Part shown: in pieces, positions 1 to 13,090 of the stretch
Layout: each line of letters starts with the position of its first letter
Position numbering within the stretch: position 1 is the first letter of the stretch
NCBI GenBank assembly: GCA_018292915.2
Contig: JACVVK020000226.1
Span: 557,001-621,000, forward strand
Length of the DNA: 64,000 nucleotides
From: Batillaria attramentaria
Lineage: Eukaryota; Mollusca; Gastropoda; Batillariidae
Direction of reading: 5' to 3'
Position numbers and translations under genes: made by a program
Notes under the pieces: model-generated
What the model was told of the DNA's origin: nothing
Databases searched by the model: none
Seen by the model: the letters and a program-made list of their open reading frames with translations, nothing else

Positions 1-430
1 TCAGTGCCAGACGGACCTTTCGGAGACTGATGCTGTCACTGTGCTGGCGAGTAAGAGGCCTTTCACACGCGATGATTTTGCACATCTTCCAGCGGTAAAA
101 TGCACTCCCTGCCAATTAACTCCGCTTGCAAGGGGCACTGCCCAGGGGCGCCGTTGCCACGCCTTTAAATATAGAACACGGTCCTATGTTTTCCCTCGCC
201 ACGCCTGTCAGTGACCGCGTTTTGTGTATTGTCCAGCGCAAGGCCGGAAGCGCAGTACGCCCAGTGCACGCTGGTAGAGTGTGAACAGAAAACCTACTCG
301 GCGAGCGTGTGACCGCGTTGCAGGCACTCAGCGTGTGATAGGCCTCTAAGGCCGATGTCACATAGGAGTGTTTTGAGCCGGTCCGAACAAACAGCGAACG
401 TCGTGTTTTCCGTGGTTCACTGAGTCTCAT
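1..430 (+). repeat. Dispersed repeat family R1, copy 1
   Basis: The stretch holding AATAGAACACGGTCCTAT-like sequence (here ATATAGAACACGGTCC near 168), then CTCGCCACGCC and a CACGCTGGTAG box, recurs around 4915-5210 and, inverted, around 9930-10260. The three copies share gapped similarity over about 200-300 bp. No protein reading frame is conserved between copies, so I call it a dispersed repeat of unknown class. The copy may begin outside the window. Confidence 0.55.
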
Positions 431-860
431 GTCACGCGGCTACAACATGCCTTTGTCCAAATTTGCCTGGAGAGAGATTCAGTTGAGCCGTTTTCCATGT
501 TTGTTCGTTTGTTCGAAACAAAAAAAACGTCTCCTGGGTGTTGTGAGCCTAAGTAGAACAATGTCAGACACAGCCTAAACATCCCGGAACAGTCTGTGAG
601 CTTCAGTTAAAAATCTGGAACATTGGGTCTTTAGGTGCATTCTCTTGAAACTGAGCTGCCAAACTGTCTGCACAGAGGTGTGCAAGCCTTTGTCTCTATA
701 TCTACAGGACACAGCCCTTTGCGGGAGGCCCCGGCCGGTATGGGTGTGAGCGGGGAAAGGGGGGGGGGGAGGTAGAACAGTGCACTTGGTTACGTCAAAT
801 CAGTCGTCCAGTCGCTGAATGGAGCAGGGGGTGTCAATTTTGTAATGGTTACTACAACTG

Positions 861-861
<1 letters not shown>
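431..861. other. Intergenic stretch with no recognised feature
   Basis: I see no conserved protein frame, RNA gene or repeat structure beyond short homopolymers, including a G-run near 760. Confidence 0.5.
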
Positions 862-1352
<491 letters not shown>

Positions 1353-1354
<2 letters not shown>

Positions 1355-2490
1355 TGCCATCGTCAGAGTGACTCAAATGCTGCATGATACTTGACAGGAG
1401 GGCTTGATGATACATAAAGCGGAGGAGGAAGGACTAGCGCAAACTCTGCAAAGCTCTTCAAGTTTGTACTGCAACTGGCGACCTTGCCTGACAGCCCAGA
1501 CAACACTGACTGAATGACTAGAGAGTTGCTATATAACGAATCTTTGCAGCGGCGAAGCAGCAGTAAGGCCGGCCGGAGTGCAATACAACTTCAACAGATG
1601 AAAAGTATGCATCAGACAAATTTCTCACCATAAATGCATACTGCAGTAGAACGAATGCACAACTGGACTGAAGTCTCACTGACCTCAGTGAAACTAAACT
1701 TCATTTTCCCAATACAACCACCAGAAAACTTACCTCCAGACAATGACATCCGCTGCAGTCTGCTCCCCCAGGCAAGCGTGCGTGCGGTGCGCGGCGTGGT
1801 GAGTGCGAGAGTACAGCTGTTATCCCAGACATGTACGGAAAACAGCAGACAGTTCAGCTGCAACTTGAAAATCAGGCCAGTTACCACGTCCCACATGTAG
1901 GCCGCCCCAGTCTCGACCTCGACCTTATCGTTGCTACCGTGTTTATCCTGACTCCCCAAACCTGAAGCACGCCGTCACGTTGAAACCGAAGAGCTTACTT
2001 TACACGAAAATCATAGTCAGAGCTCTTTGCCAGAAGTGAGCCGGTAGCATGTAGAAGAATTTTCACAATATTCACGAGACAAACCAAACCAGGTTCCACT
2101 AACTTGTAGGCTTTTCCTCAACTTCTAGTCGGCTACAAGGAGTGACAACCTGAATTTTTCCAGGACAAAGACAAAAAAAAAAAAAAAATGGCGGGGAAAA
2201 AAGAAGTACAGTCCACATACTGATCAACCAGCAACCGCATGCATATAGGTTACGTGAAACGCCGGATCCGAGTGCCACTGGGCACTGGCAAGTGCACCAA
2301 TATAAGGGGTATCAAGTTCTGACCCCGGCTGTATTCAACAGATGAACAGGTCGGCGCTGTCAATCTGCTCCTGGTCAGTCGACAGTGTCAGCCATGTCAC
2401 GCATGGAAAGTGAAGTTGTGGCAAGGCCGCGACTCAATGGGTCAGGCAGATTTCAAGGATACGGAGCGACTTCCACACGTGATGCATTGT
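1353..2490. other. Intergenic stretch, no supported gene
   Basis: Opposing open frames at 1612-1959 (minus) and 1634-1900 (plus) overlap. Neither matches a family I know. A good donor-like GTAAGT follows the minus frame near 1730, so a lone exon cannot be excluded. An A-run lies at 2172-2187. Confidence 0.4.
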
Positions 2491-2494
2491 GTGC

Positions 2495-3215
2495 GCACAC
2501 ATGAGTGTCGGGGAGCCCGTCTCAAATTTCGGAGTGAAGAGTTCATTCGGCAGCGTCAGTGTGAACAAGTTTGGCTTGTTGGGGACTGTACTGGGGAGGA
2601 TGCAGGGGAGTCTGGAAGGGGAGACCGGGAGGGGGTAGCTTGCGGGGAGGGGGGGGGGGGAGAAAAAACACAAAAGCGCCCACGCTTTTTCCATCAGCAG
2701 TAAAAGAATCCGTCGCTACACGGTAAACAACAACAACAACAACTTTTTTTTTTTTAATCCGTCACGGATCCAGCGAAGCCACTTCAGCATACTGACATCA
2801 ACGGATAGATAGATTGACAGAGTTCATTTAACTCAGTTGTCATCTCACTTGATATGTTGATATGACCAGGCTCACTCACTGCAGCCTGGTCAGGTCCGGT
2901 CATCTTGCGAAAGCGACAGCGTGAACAAGTTCGGCATGTTGGGCCCAATCTGTACTGACGGGCAGGATGAAGGAGGATCAGGACTGAAGAGGAAACCGGA
3001 AAGAGGAACTAGCTTGGAGGAGGAGCTGGAATTATTAAGGGAGAAAACCGGCACAAAAGCACGCTTTTCCATACGGCAGAAAGTATCCGCGGCTACACTG
3101 TTAAAAAAAAAAAAAATCATGGATCGTGCGAAAGGCGGCCAGTTTAGCATACTGACATCAACGGGATTCACAGACTGAGATCATGTAACTTGTCATCCCA
3201 CTTGATGTAACTGAC
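2495..3215 (+). repeat. Diverged tandem duplication, unit about 360 bp
   Basis: Two consecutive segments share the same ordered landmarks: GTGAACAAGTTYGGC (2559 and 2921), a homopolymer tract (2744 and 3102), CATACTGACATCAACGG (2788 and 3147) and TCTCACTTGATATG/TCCCACTTGATG (2840 and 3195). A partial third start, GCGGTCATCTCGCT, appears near 3232. The reading frames are not shared, so this is a non-coding local duplication. Confidence 0.7.
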
Positions 3216-3261
3216 TGAATCTCAGTGCAGTGCGGTCATCTCGCTCTGAAAGCGTAAGTGG

Positions 3262-3392
3262 GCGGTGGGTGGGTGGGTGTTTGGGAGTTTACCGTCCTTT
3301 TCCACCACGTACGGGTGATATCAAAGACGGGGCAACGATGAAGAGGCCAGCACAATATGTGGCCCCAGCGGGGATCGACCTCACGACCCGAG
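3262..3392 (-). mobile_element. tRNA-derived SINE (family S), truncated copy
   Basis: On the minus strand it carries the family's B-box-like GTGAGGTCGATCC, the GGGGCCA junction, the central GCCCCGTCTTTGATATCACC domain and the GGACGGTAAACTCCCAAACA tail with CCCAC repeats. The A-box end is missing. Confidence 0.8.
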
Positions 3393-4126
3393 TAAGTGGG
3401 CGGATACGTACGAGGGACCGACTGATGGGTGACCGACGTGAACTCGTTTGGTACATGTAACTTCAAGTCGACCACTTGAAATCACAACTGTGACAACTCC
3501 GATGATACTGAAAAGATTACGTGGCCGCTCAGTTGCCAGGCTGTTCGCGCCGGGGTCAGGAAAATTTCCGCCAGAACCATTGCCACTGACCCGGGTTTTG
3601 TTTGTTTGTTTGTTTGTTTTTTTTCAATCAAGTTATACATGACACTCAGTACTACCTAGAACAATTTCTATCACGTTATTTTCGGAGTAACACGTACACT
3701 GAGTACCCGGCTCTTTTGTTGCTGGTGGTGTCAGTCAAGTTGTTGCCCGCCGCGCCGGCGGCTGCCGAGTGTCACAAGTTCAGTGTCAAGCCTGAGTTGT
3801 TGTTGTTGCTGTTGTTGATGTTATTGTTGTTGTTCAGTCAAGCTTGGTTTATAATACATACTGACGTACTTTGTGTCTTCCGCCGGGAGGTCCATGTTTT
3901 TGTGTAAGTGAGTCAACTGAGTTGCTCCACTATGAGTAATGAAACTGAGACTGAGTGATTTTTGTCTGCTTATCAGCTGCGCGGGTGTTTCAGTTCCAGT
4001 CAGTTATTCAGTGTTTTGATTGTTTGCCGGTGTTGGATTTTGTCCCGGTCATTGTTTATGTTCTTGTTGTTGTGGTTGGCTAGTTGCGCCAGGTGGTGCG
4101 GGCCAGTGGTGGCCTATGTTGTGCCA
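3393..4126. other. Intergenic stretch rich in TTG/GTT triplets
   Basis: It contains imperfect GTT/TTG triplet runs (about 3796-3838) and a T-tract at 3598-3625. No gene or element is recognised. Confidence 0.5.
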
Positions 4127-4386
4127 AATGGGCCCAAACCGCGCAGCGCAGGCAGATTTTTCTCAAGCACTCTAAGAACCGCCCAAGCGGCACTTTGCGC
4201 GACAATTGGTTACTAATTTGCTCAAGCACTCTTAGTAACCACTGCAATCAGAGGAAAGAGTGCACAGGCAAAAACTGCTTGGGCACTTTGATCACCGATT
4301 GGTTAGTAATTTAGCAAAGTCATGTGCTTGGGCGATTCTTAGAGTGCTTGAGCAAAATCTGCCTGCGCTGCCGGTTTGGGCCCATT
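4127..4386. mobile_element. MITE-like element with ~60-bp terminal inverted repeats
   Basis: The left end AATGGGCCCAAACCGCGCAG and the right end CTGCCGGTTTGGGCCCATT are inverse complements. Pairing continues through GCGCAGGCAGATTTT and CTCAAGCACTCTAAGAA to about 62 bp. The core also holds an inverted TTGGTTACTAAT pair. At 260 bp with no coding capacity it is best read as a non-autonomous DNA transposon. I could not define the target duplication with certainty. Confidence 0.85.
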
Positions 4387-4570
4387 AAATGTCAATAATT
4401 TTGACACGCCATAGTGGCCGCCGGCGGGCCCGGCTAGTCGTTGTGTTTCGGGCCGTTCCCGGGCCTTTCGTGTCCCGCTGTGCTAAACATCATTTTGGAC
4501 CATCAAGGCAGTCTTCTCCGGGCTAAGCCGGCCCGACTCTACCCGGCCAATCCCCCATCCCCATCCCCCC

Positions 4571-4572
<2 letters not shown>

Positions 4573-4616
<44 letters not shown>
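4573..4616. repeat. (CA)n microsatellite
   Basis: A near-perfect CA repeat preceded by a C-rich stretch. Confidence 0.9.
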
Positions 4617-4618
<2 letters not shown>

Positions 4619-4914
4619 CCTCCCCCGTGCGGCGGCCGGCATCATTGCTGTATACCCGTTTCAGTCAGTCTGGGACCAGTGCTGGCAGATCAGCGAGTCG
4701 TCTCATTCTTCTCCCAAAGGTGGATGTGAGATACATCAGCGACGGAAACGTGTCCATTGGCGTGAGCATTAGACAGACGGCAGTGAATTGTCAGTCTCAG
4801 TGTATACACAGATAACTGACTCGATTCGGTTTGCACTTCAGCCGTTCACAAATCCCTCACTCTGGTCACCAGAGAATCGCAGAACTCCGCTACTGACTCA
4901 CTGTGTTGGCGTGC

Positions 4915-5210
4915 ACCGAGGCTGACCGCATATCGCTAGGCTGCGTACCCTTGTCAGAGGATGGTCAGACGTCGTGGTGATTTTTCACCGCCTATCAGCG
5001 GTAAAATTCAACCTCAGCCAATTAAATCGCCAGAGGGACTGAAGCGCGACGCCATCGGTTCTCCAGTGAATAGAACACGGTCCTATTTTTTCCTCGCCAC
5101 GCCGGTCAATCGCCGCTGACGGTGCGCTTTCGCTCTTTGTGCCTTGTGTAGTCTACTCGCTGCACGCTGGTAGCGTGTGAAGAGAGAAGCCTTTCGACCA
5201 GCGTGCGAAG
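4915..5210 (+). repeat. Dispersed repeat family R1, copy 2
   Basis: It contains GAATAGAACACGGTCCTAT, CTCGCCACGCCGGTCAATCG, GCGCTTTCGCTCTTTGTG and GCTGCACGCTGGTAG in the same order as copies at 1-430 and (inverted) 9930-10260. TATAGAAC/AATAGAAC and the CG-rich block are the best conserved parts. Confidence 0.65.
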
Positions 5211-5682
5211 GTTCCACAGGCTCGCAGCGTGTGCCGGGGGCTTACGTCAGTACTAAGCCAGATGTACTCCCCGGTTCGTGTGCCTTCGAGGTACATCTAG
5301 CTTCAAGCTGCATGACCCGGGACACTTTCAGCGTTAAGCTGCATAGACCCGGGCACTTACAGCCTCAAGCTGCACTGACCCTGGGCACCTTCAGCCTCAA
5401 TCTGCTTCGACACGGGGCATTTCACCGGCTACAGTGTACATTCAGTCTGTCACGTTACACCCGCGTCATACACCCGCGTCAACGCTTGTGACAGTGATAC
5501 TTGAACCACGCAGTACAAATCAGTATCCTAATTACTGCAATCGTTATGCCTATCGCTTAATGAGCGATCGAGTCCTTGACTCAGATCAATGCACAGGCCA
5601 GATAAAACTTTTTTTTTTAAATGTCAGTTATCGTTAAGAAATACAAATGAGCAGTGTACTATGATCTGAATTCTGTCGGCAA

Positions 5683-5953
5683 CAAGCCGACGATTTCAGT
5701 CGACAATCAGGAGACCGAAGAGACGGAAGGTAACGTAGCAGTCCTAATGTTTAAATCCGATCAGTCTGTTTGACAGATGAAGAAAGCCGACACCTCACTG
5801 GACAACAGCGACAGAAACCCGGCTATTTTACAAGCCACGCTGGCTTTCCACGCCCCGTCCATCCAAGCCGACGATTTCAGTCGACAATCAGGAGACCGAA
5901 GAGACGGAAGGTAACGTAGCAGTCCTAATGTTTAAATCTGATCAGTCTGTTTG
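5683..5953 (+). repeat. 90-bp direct repeat pair
   Basis: A 90-bp segment starting AAGCCGACGATTTCAGTCGA at 5683-5772 is repeated almost perfectly at 5865-5953 (the two differ by a C/T in AAATCYGATC). The two copies are separated by 92 bp. The near identity implies a recent duplication or conversion. Confidence 0.9.
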
Positions 5954-6370
5954 CGGTTCATCTGAACTGTTGTAGTGAAAGTTGTTTTTTTTGTTTTGTT
6001 TTTTAATACGTGTTTTGCTTCAACTGACGATGGATGTCATTGTGAATGATGATTAGTAAAGCGAATACACTGATGTGGTAAGTAATTGTGAGTATCACAG
6101 AGAGAGACGAGAAACTATTCTTCGCGTCATGTGACATGAGTTGTTGCTTCGTCGCGTTTAGCTTTGCAGAACTTGATACCGAAACTGAGACTGAAAACGT
6201 GCATCATCGGAGGACAACAGAGAAAAAAAATTGACTCTCAAATGTTTGGCGTTCTTTCAGGGGGAAAATAAGTAGCGCCGTCTTAGTAAGTCTGCTTTTC
6301 ATTCTGTGCCATGAAGAAGGCTTCTTAATTCTAACTTTTGGTGTACATTTGTTGAGTCCCTGCAGTGCCA
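5954..6370. other. Intergenic stretch, nothing recognised
   Basis: AT-rich single-copy-looking sequence without a supported frame or repeat. Confidence 0.5.
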
Positions 6371-6374
6371 ACCA

Positions 6375-6414
6375 ATTAAGTGGGAAAGGGGGTTATTCTA
6401 TCAGCTGCGTACGG

Positions 6415-6507
<93 letters not shown>

Positions 6508-6690
6508 CGTTCGTGTGTGTGTTTCTGTATTTCTGCAAAATATCTCAAGAACGGGAGAACCAATCAACACCGTTTCTGGTGTGTGCGCGTGCATTATCGA
6601 ACAAAGACGCGTATTTGTTTTGTTAACCTTGAACAGGAGTCAAGGCCACATGGCTTTGTTGAAATGTTACGTAAAACCAGCCCCTATGCC
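6375..6690 (+). repeat. Dispersed repeat family R2 containing a (GT)n tract, copy 1
   Basis: The order AGTGGGAAAGGGGGTTATT, (GT)n at 6413-6503, AAATATCTCAAGAACGGG, CAATCAACACC, GGAGTCAAGGCCACA and GAAATGTTACGTAAAACCAG is repeated at 61875-62105. The microsatellite seems to be an intrinsic part of the element that expanded after insertion. Confidence 0.8.
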
Positions 6691-6965
6691 ACCGTAGATA
6701 AGGCACCTCACGGAAAGGCAACTAAGCTCAGCTTAATGAGGAGATGGAAAATGTCTGGGCAGGGACTTTCTCCACCGCCTCGGCGTGGCATTTAATATTT
6801 GTTTTGTTTGTCTTTCTTTAACCTTATTTTGAGTGTTTTGGTTTTCTTTTCTTTCCTTTTTTAAATTTCACACGGTGGCAGCCGTTTCCGTTTTGACAGG
6901 TTTTTAGGGATTCACCTGGAGAAGAAGACGAGTACACGGGAATAGTACCACTTCACACAACATTC

Positions 6966-7325
6966 GTGGGTGATTCGATCAGAACTGACAGTAACTACCA
7001 GCCAGCAGTTTTAGGGTGATCAGACTCGAACTCAAGCAATTGGTTCCGCGGTGACTCAGCTGGAAACGTCACTTCCGAGCCAGTGCAGTTCTCGGGTGAT
7101 TCGACCATAATAGTTACAACCAACCAGTAGTTATAGGGTGATCCAACTCGAACTCAAACAACTGGCTCCGCGGTGACCCAGCTGGAAAAGACACTTCCGA
7201 GCAGTGCACTTCTCGGGTGATGAGACCAGACTGAACAGTAACACCCAACCAGCAGTGATAGGGTGATCCAACTCCACCTCAGGCAATTGGTTCAACCTGG
7301 TAAAGTCACTTCAGCAGCAGTCAGG
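6966..7325 (+). promoter_or_regulatory. Three-unit ~120-bp tandem repeat abutting the first GPR143-like start codon
   Basis: Units start at about 6966, 7091 and 7211. Each has a GGGTGATTCGAC/GGGTGATGAGAC box, an ACCAGCAGT box, TAGGGTGATCCAACTC and a TGGAAA...CACTTC segment. The last unit ends 17 bp before the ATG at 7342, so the array is in the 5' leader or core promoter. A single diverged unit (GGGGTGATTCGACAG, GGTTGATCCTACAGC) occupies the same place before the second receptor gene at 20255-20376, which argues for an inherited leader element. Its function is unknown. Confidence 0.7.
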
Positions 7326-7341
7326 CCTGAGGTAAATAATT

Positions 7342-8756
7342 ATGGCGTCAGTTCATGATGGGACATTTGTCTGTATCACTGACTACGAGCTGCCTCGAGA
7401 TGGCTCGGTCGACCACTGGGTACTGTACGCTGTACTGAGTGCCTTGTTTTCCATCCCCGGAGCTATCGGAGCGGCTTTGCAGCTCGGTTTCTTCAGTAGG
7501 TTATTCTGCCGTGTCCGTCAATGGAACCAGATGCAGCGTTGGAGGAGTGACGAGGTTATGTTCATTGTCTTCTGGCTGACTCTAGCCAACCTTTTGGCCT
7601 GTGTCGGTAAGCCATTTCATAACACTGACCGTTTTCGTGACTTTGTGGCTTCTAAGATAGATAGAGAAATACGACTTTCTTTGAGCCTACAGTCCATTCC
7701 TGAACAGGCTGGGACTCGACAAAGCTTCTAAAAATAGCCACCAATCATCGCCGTCTAGTCCCAGCCCAGGCAAGCGGGATTTTTCCTACCTAGGTCGACT
7801 CCTACCCAGAGCGGGTGTGGTATTGGGGCCAATGGGGAGGCTGTTGCCACACAGCCGAGATTCACCCACTTCACGGGTGCGACTTTGGGGGTGCTTCCCT
7901 TGGTATGACACGTCTTATAATGTGGATGATTACACGGCCGGCACCGCAGGTGCCGTAGTCCCCGGGCCTGGTTAATGCCGGGATATTTATGACAGGAAGC
8001 GTGGAATGCGGCCCTGTCCCGCAGTCCCAAACCACACGGACCTCCATAGCACCATCTTACCATCATCCTCATCTCCATCATCATGCATAATTTTAAAAAA
8101 ATGCCCCAGCTTCCGAGCCCTCCGTGCGTGGATTCCACCCATTACCAGGGAGGAATACCACTGGAGCCTGCAAAAGAGTTGTGGGCAGGAAAAAAAATGT
8201 CTGTTCACTACGCGGTACACTTCTAGAACAACTTATACGCAGGTCCGAGTCACTGCAGTGGTCTAAGACGCTATATTGTGTGTTACATACATTTAATTGT
8301 ACAGTTTTCAATAATAATAATAATGTTTTATTGTCATGTGCTGAATTGCAGTAAAAAACAAGGTAGATAGTTTATCAAACTGATGTGCTTATCTTGTGAG
8401 ACAAAAATGCGACTTTGTGACAACAGGTACAGTGGTGAGGGCGGTGGCTATGATGGCTACTGACAGTGCAAAGTTCAACGCCACCGCTATGGCCAATGAG
8501 AGCGTAATGTGTGACAAGGATCGATATTCCAAAGTCAGACCCACAGCCCCCGATGGGGTCATGTATGCAAGCGTCGCCATTGCAGTCAGTTGGATTCATC
8601 TGCTTTTAATAACCTTCTGTTTTTTTGTAGTGGTCAATCTCCATAACAGACAGTGCATTTTTAATGTGAAAAGGTTTTGCAAAAACTACTGACAAACTGA
8701 AATTAACTGTTTTGATTATTATTTTTTATTTGTTTTTTTTTTCGTTTGCTTTTCTG

Positions 8757-8799
<43 letters not shown>

Positions 8800-11700
8800 G
8801 AAAAGTGGAGATACCAGTTCGCAAACTTGACCTGGGAAGTAATTGCTCTTACAATGCCAATATCGTATCTGCAGGATTTTGTTGTTGTTGCGTGCAAAGC
8901 AAATGTCATTCCATTGAAAGCTTTTTCCGCGAAGACTTTTTATTCGACAAAGAAAAATGCAAGAACACCTTGAAGTAATTCTTGCAATATTCTGACCAGG
9001 TTTGTTTCAGTACTGCTGAAGACGAAGTAGATTTGTTTTGAAATCCTTTGGTAAATAGTCTTTGACAACGACTCGAATGCATGTATATGGATTGTGGCCG
9101 TACATTCATGGTGTAAGCACAACAAGTATCCGCCAATGCAGTGAGTGGGTGGGTGGGTGGGTGTTTGTGAGTTTAACGTTCTTTTCCACCACGGTGATAT
9201 CAAAGACGGTGCAACGAGAAAAAAGCCAGCACAAGTACTTGACCCTATCCGGGATTACACTGGATATCACGAGAGAACTCGATACTGACATCAGTTCAAC
9301 CATTTTGGACAAAAGTGCTCCCAAATAGCACCACTCCACATTCTAGGCTAACATTTTGTCATTTTTCCTCAAAGTTTAACGGATTTGCTTGTCTTCGACG
9401 GGTATATTTAGTGCAGCTAAACAGTAAGCTTTTTTTAACTACCTTATTATCCCTTTTCGGGAAATTCGGGCTGCTTCCGCCAGGGGAAGCGAATCGCCGC
9501 GGCGCAGCGCCATCCAATACCTATCCTATATTTTTTTTAACAATTTTCCTGGGGGAGGAAAGCCGGATAACCCGGAGAGAAATCCCCGATGAGCAGCCCG
9601 GTAGCCAGGAAAAACCGGTATCACATATCACAAGCTCGACCTGGACTCGAACTCACGCTTCATCGCCGTGACATTGGTGACGGCCGTTCAGTCGCGCAGC
9701 GGCTAAATCCGACGCGCTACCTATTAGACCACCGCACACCCAGCTTCAAGAATGATGCGGTAATTCTTTGTCAGGGACTGAGGATGAATCATCCGACTTC
9801 CGAGTCGGATACTATCAAGGGGAGTGAACTGGTAAGAGTTAAAGGGCGATACCATATAACCTGCTCGAAATGAAATTGCAGTTACACACCTTTCTCGGTA
9901 GCCAGATTTGCTTTTACAAAATAATGCTGCGTAACCAATGTAGGCCTTTTCCTGTCACGGAACGATGGACACTGTACAGTGTTTCTGAAAACACGCGAAG
10001 CAGAGAGTGCGTAAAACCCTTGGCACACATGACGAGCCTGCGTCGGAGGCACCCGCTCGTGTATTGCGCAGGGGTTGCGGTCACACGTTGCGACCTACTT
10101 TGGCTACCAGCTGCGGCAACGCCGGTCTGGCGCTGAACAATACACAAAGAGCGAAAGCGCAAGGTCAGCGGCGATTGACTGGCGCGGCGAGCAGAATATG
10201 GGACAGTATTCTATTCACCGGTGAGCCGCGGACGGCGTCGCGAATCAGTTCCCTCCGGCGATCCGATTTAATAATAATAATAAGAAGAAGAAGAAATAAT
10301 AATTTATTTATATGGCGCTGTAATCTACTTATAAGGCAGTTCTAAGCGCTAAAAGTACAGGTAAAAGTACAGATAAGAGTCAAGGTTCAAGGCCAGGGCA
10401 ACTGCATGTATGGTACTTAATAAGGAGATGGAGAAAGACGGAGGCAGTTAAGACGGTGCTTTGAGATGAAAACAGGTAGGTTTTTAGATTTGTTTTGAAG
10501 GTTTCGAGGGAGGTTGACTGGCGGAGCGAAAGAGGCAGGGAATTCCAGGCTTTTGGACCAGCGTAGGAGAAGGCTCGAGAGCCAACAGAAGAAAGTTTAA
10601 ATGGGATGAGAGTGCATTTTACCACTGGTAGCCGTGCAACATCGCTGCGTCTGACCAGCCTCTCACCGACACGGCGCAACTGGTTTTTGGCATTGCCCTC
10701 AGACAACTCGTTATAATAATAATAATAATAATAATGAGGATTTGTCTGGCGCCCAACCTGCTGCTGGAGCTCTGGCGCCTCACAATAGTGGAGTGGCAAT
10801 ACATACACATGAGATACACATGAAATACACGTCACATTACATACACATGAAATACACGTCACATACACGTCACATACGCACAGCTATGATACATCCTAAC
10901 ACGACACCGTAAAATGACAATGATGGTGACGGTGATGTTTGGCTTTAGGAGTCATGAACTATACAGGAATACGCTATTTTGCTATATATTTACAAGGGGA
11001 GCCGGGGTGGTCGAATGGTAGAGCGTTGGACTTCTAATGCTCGGGTAGTGAGTTCGATCCCGGCTGGGGCCAAATATTTGTGCTGGCTTTTTCATCGTTG
11101 CCCCGTCTTTGATATCACCCTATGTGGTGGAAAAAAGACGTTAAACCCCCAAACACCCACCCACCCTATATATTTATAATATACTGTTGTTAGATTTTTT
11201 TTGTTGCCAGTCTTTCAACAGCTACTTCTACACCGCTGGTTGGCTATGGACGCTGGCGTATGCTGTGTGTGTGTGTCGCCAGTCTCACGTGCTGGCCAGG
11301 GCGTGCCAGCTACCAGGCACAGCGTAAGAGTCTTTATGAATGTGTTAACTGACTCTTGACAGCCCAATCCCCTGCCCGCTAACTGATAAGACTTGTTTAA
11401 AAAAGAACAAGCCACTACACACCAGTTGCAGCCACTTCACGCCACTATTACGCAAGGTGTGGGCCTTCCCCGCTAGGCCCGAGACCGCTGCAGATCGCGT
11501 AATAGTGGCTTGAAGTGGGCCTACTCCTAGTGGTCGGAAGATTTCAAGCAAAATTGCAAGTTTTTGCATGGGTTTTCAAGAGTTAACCTGCGTTAATAAT
11601 AATAATAATAATAATATTCCGGTATAGAGCAGTGTCTCCACAAAGTGGGCCCAAAGCGCCTAAAATTAATAATCTAAGCTAATAACTCAAACGTATGCAG

Positions 11701-12151
11701 CACTACGTACTGACTGGCACTAGTCACACACACGCACACACACACGCCCCCCCCCCCCCGCCCCCGGCCCTCCCCGGTAAACTAGTCATAGGACAGTCTG
11801 AACAAGAAGGTTTTAAGTTTGGCTTTAAACTCAAGCAGGCAAGCGTGTTAGTGTTACCCTAAAAGATGTGCCCCCCCCCCCCCAAAAAAAAAAAAACACA
11901 AAAAAACCACATTGCTGGCCATTTATATGTCTGGAAACTAACTCTATCGTCGTGGGGAGAGGGAGGAGGGGGGGGGTAAGGTGGTTTTACGGCATTTATT
12001 TCAGGTTGTCATTAAATATCATCAGTAAAGTAATTTTCATTGCAACAGTTGGACTTTGAGATACAGCCTGTCCTGCTGGGGAGTGCCTCTGCTGGCTCTG
12101 GCAGTCTCCATCACCTGTACATTACCAGAATTTCCCCAAAAGTCAGTTGAG

Positions 12152-12182
<31 letters not shown>

Positions 12183-12285
12183 CGGACAGACAGGCAGACA
12201 GACAGACAGAATAAACGAACGAACTTTATTTTCCAACGGAAGTGATTTAACAAGACAATCATGAATTTTCAGTCAACCGTTGCTA

Positions 12286-12360
<75 letters not shown>

Positions 12361-13031
12361 ATAAACGAACGAACTTTGTTTTCCAACGGAAGTGATTTAA
12401 CAAGACAAACATGAATTTTCAGTCAACCGTTGCTAGCAGAGAGAGAGAGAGAGAGAGGAGGGGGGGGGGGGACGATCGAACGAGCAAACGAACGAACTTT
12501 ATTTTCCAACGGAAGTGATTTAAAAAAGCCTGAACAATCATTAATTTTCAGTCAGCCGTGGCTAGCAGAGAGATGATGATGATGATGATGATGATGATGA
12601 AACGTTTTTTATTCAGGATAGAGCATTTAGGCATTGCTGCCTATCTTACATGCTGTCCTGCTATTCTACATTAAAGGGTATTGAGAAAAAAATCAAAACA
12701 AACAAACAAACAATAAAAATGTTTTAAAAAAAAAAAGTATAAACTATCTAGGGGAAATACAGGAGAGAAAAATACACACGATAAACAAATCAAAACATAC
12801 GTGGCATGTGCTGATGATACTGGCTGTATGCCAAGTAAGAAATTTACAGTCGTCTCTAATATTGCAAAACATGTATGAGAGAGAGAGAGAGAGAAAGGGG
12901 GGGGGGGGAGGGGGAACGATCGAACGAACGAACGAACGAACGAACTTCATCAGTTTCCAACGGAAGTGATTTAACAAGACAATCATTAATTATCAGTCAG
13001 CCGTTGCTAGAATTAAAAAAAAAAAAATGCA

Positions 13032-13090
<59 letters not shown>

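Noticed and set aside
1612..1959. Minus-strand 115-aa frame with a good donor-like GTAAGT inside
   Set aside because: No family match, no acceptor context and no neighbouring exon could be supported.
11001..11080. tRNA-like sequence with A- and B-box (also at 38771, 48759, 59500, 61281)
   Set aside because: Not a tRNA gene: multicopy, followed by a conserved non-tRNA body and flanked by target duplications, so it is a SINE.
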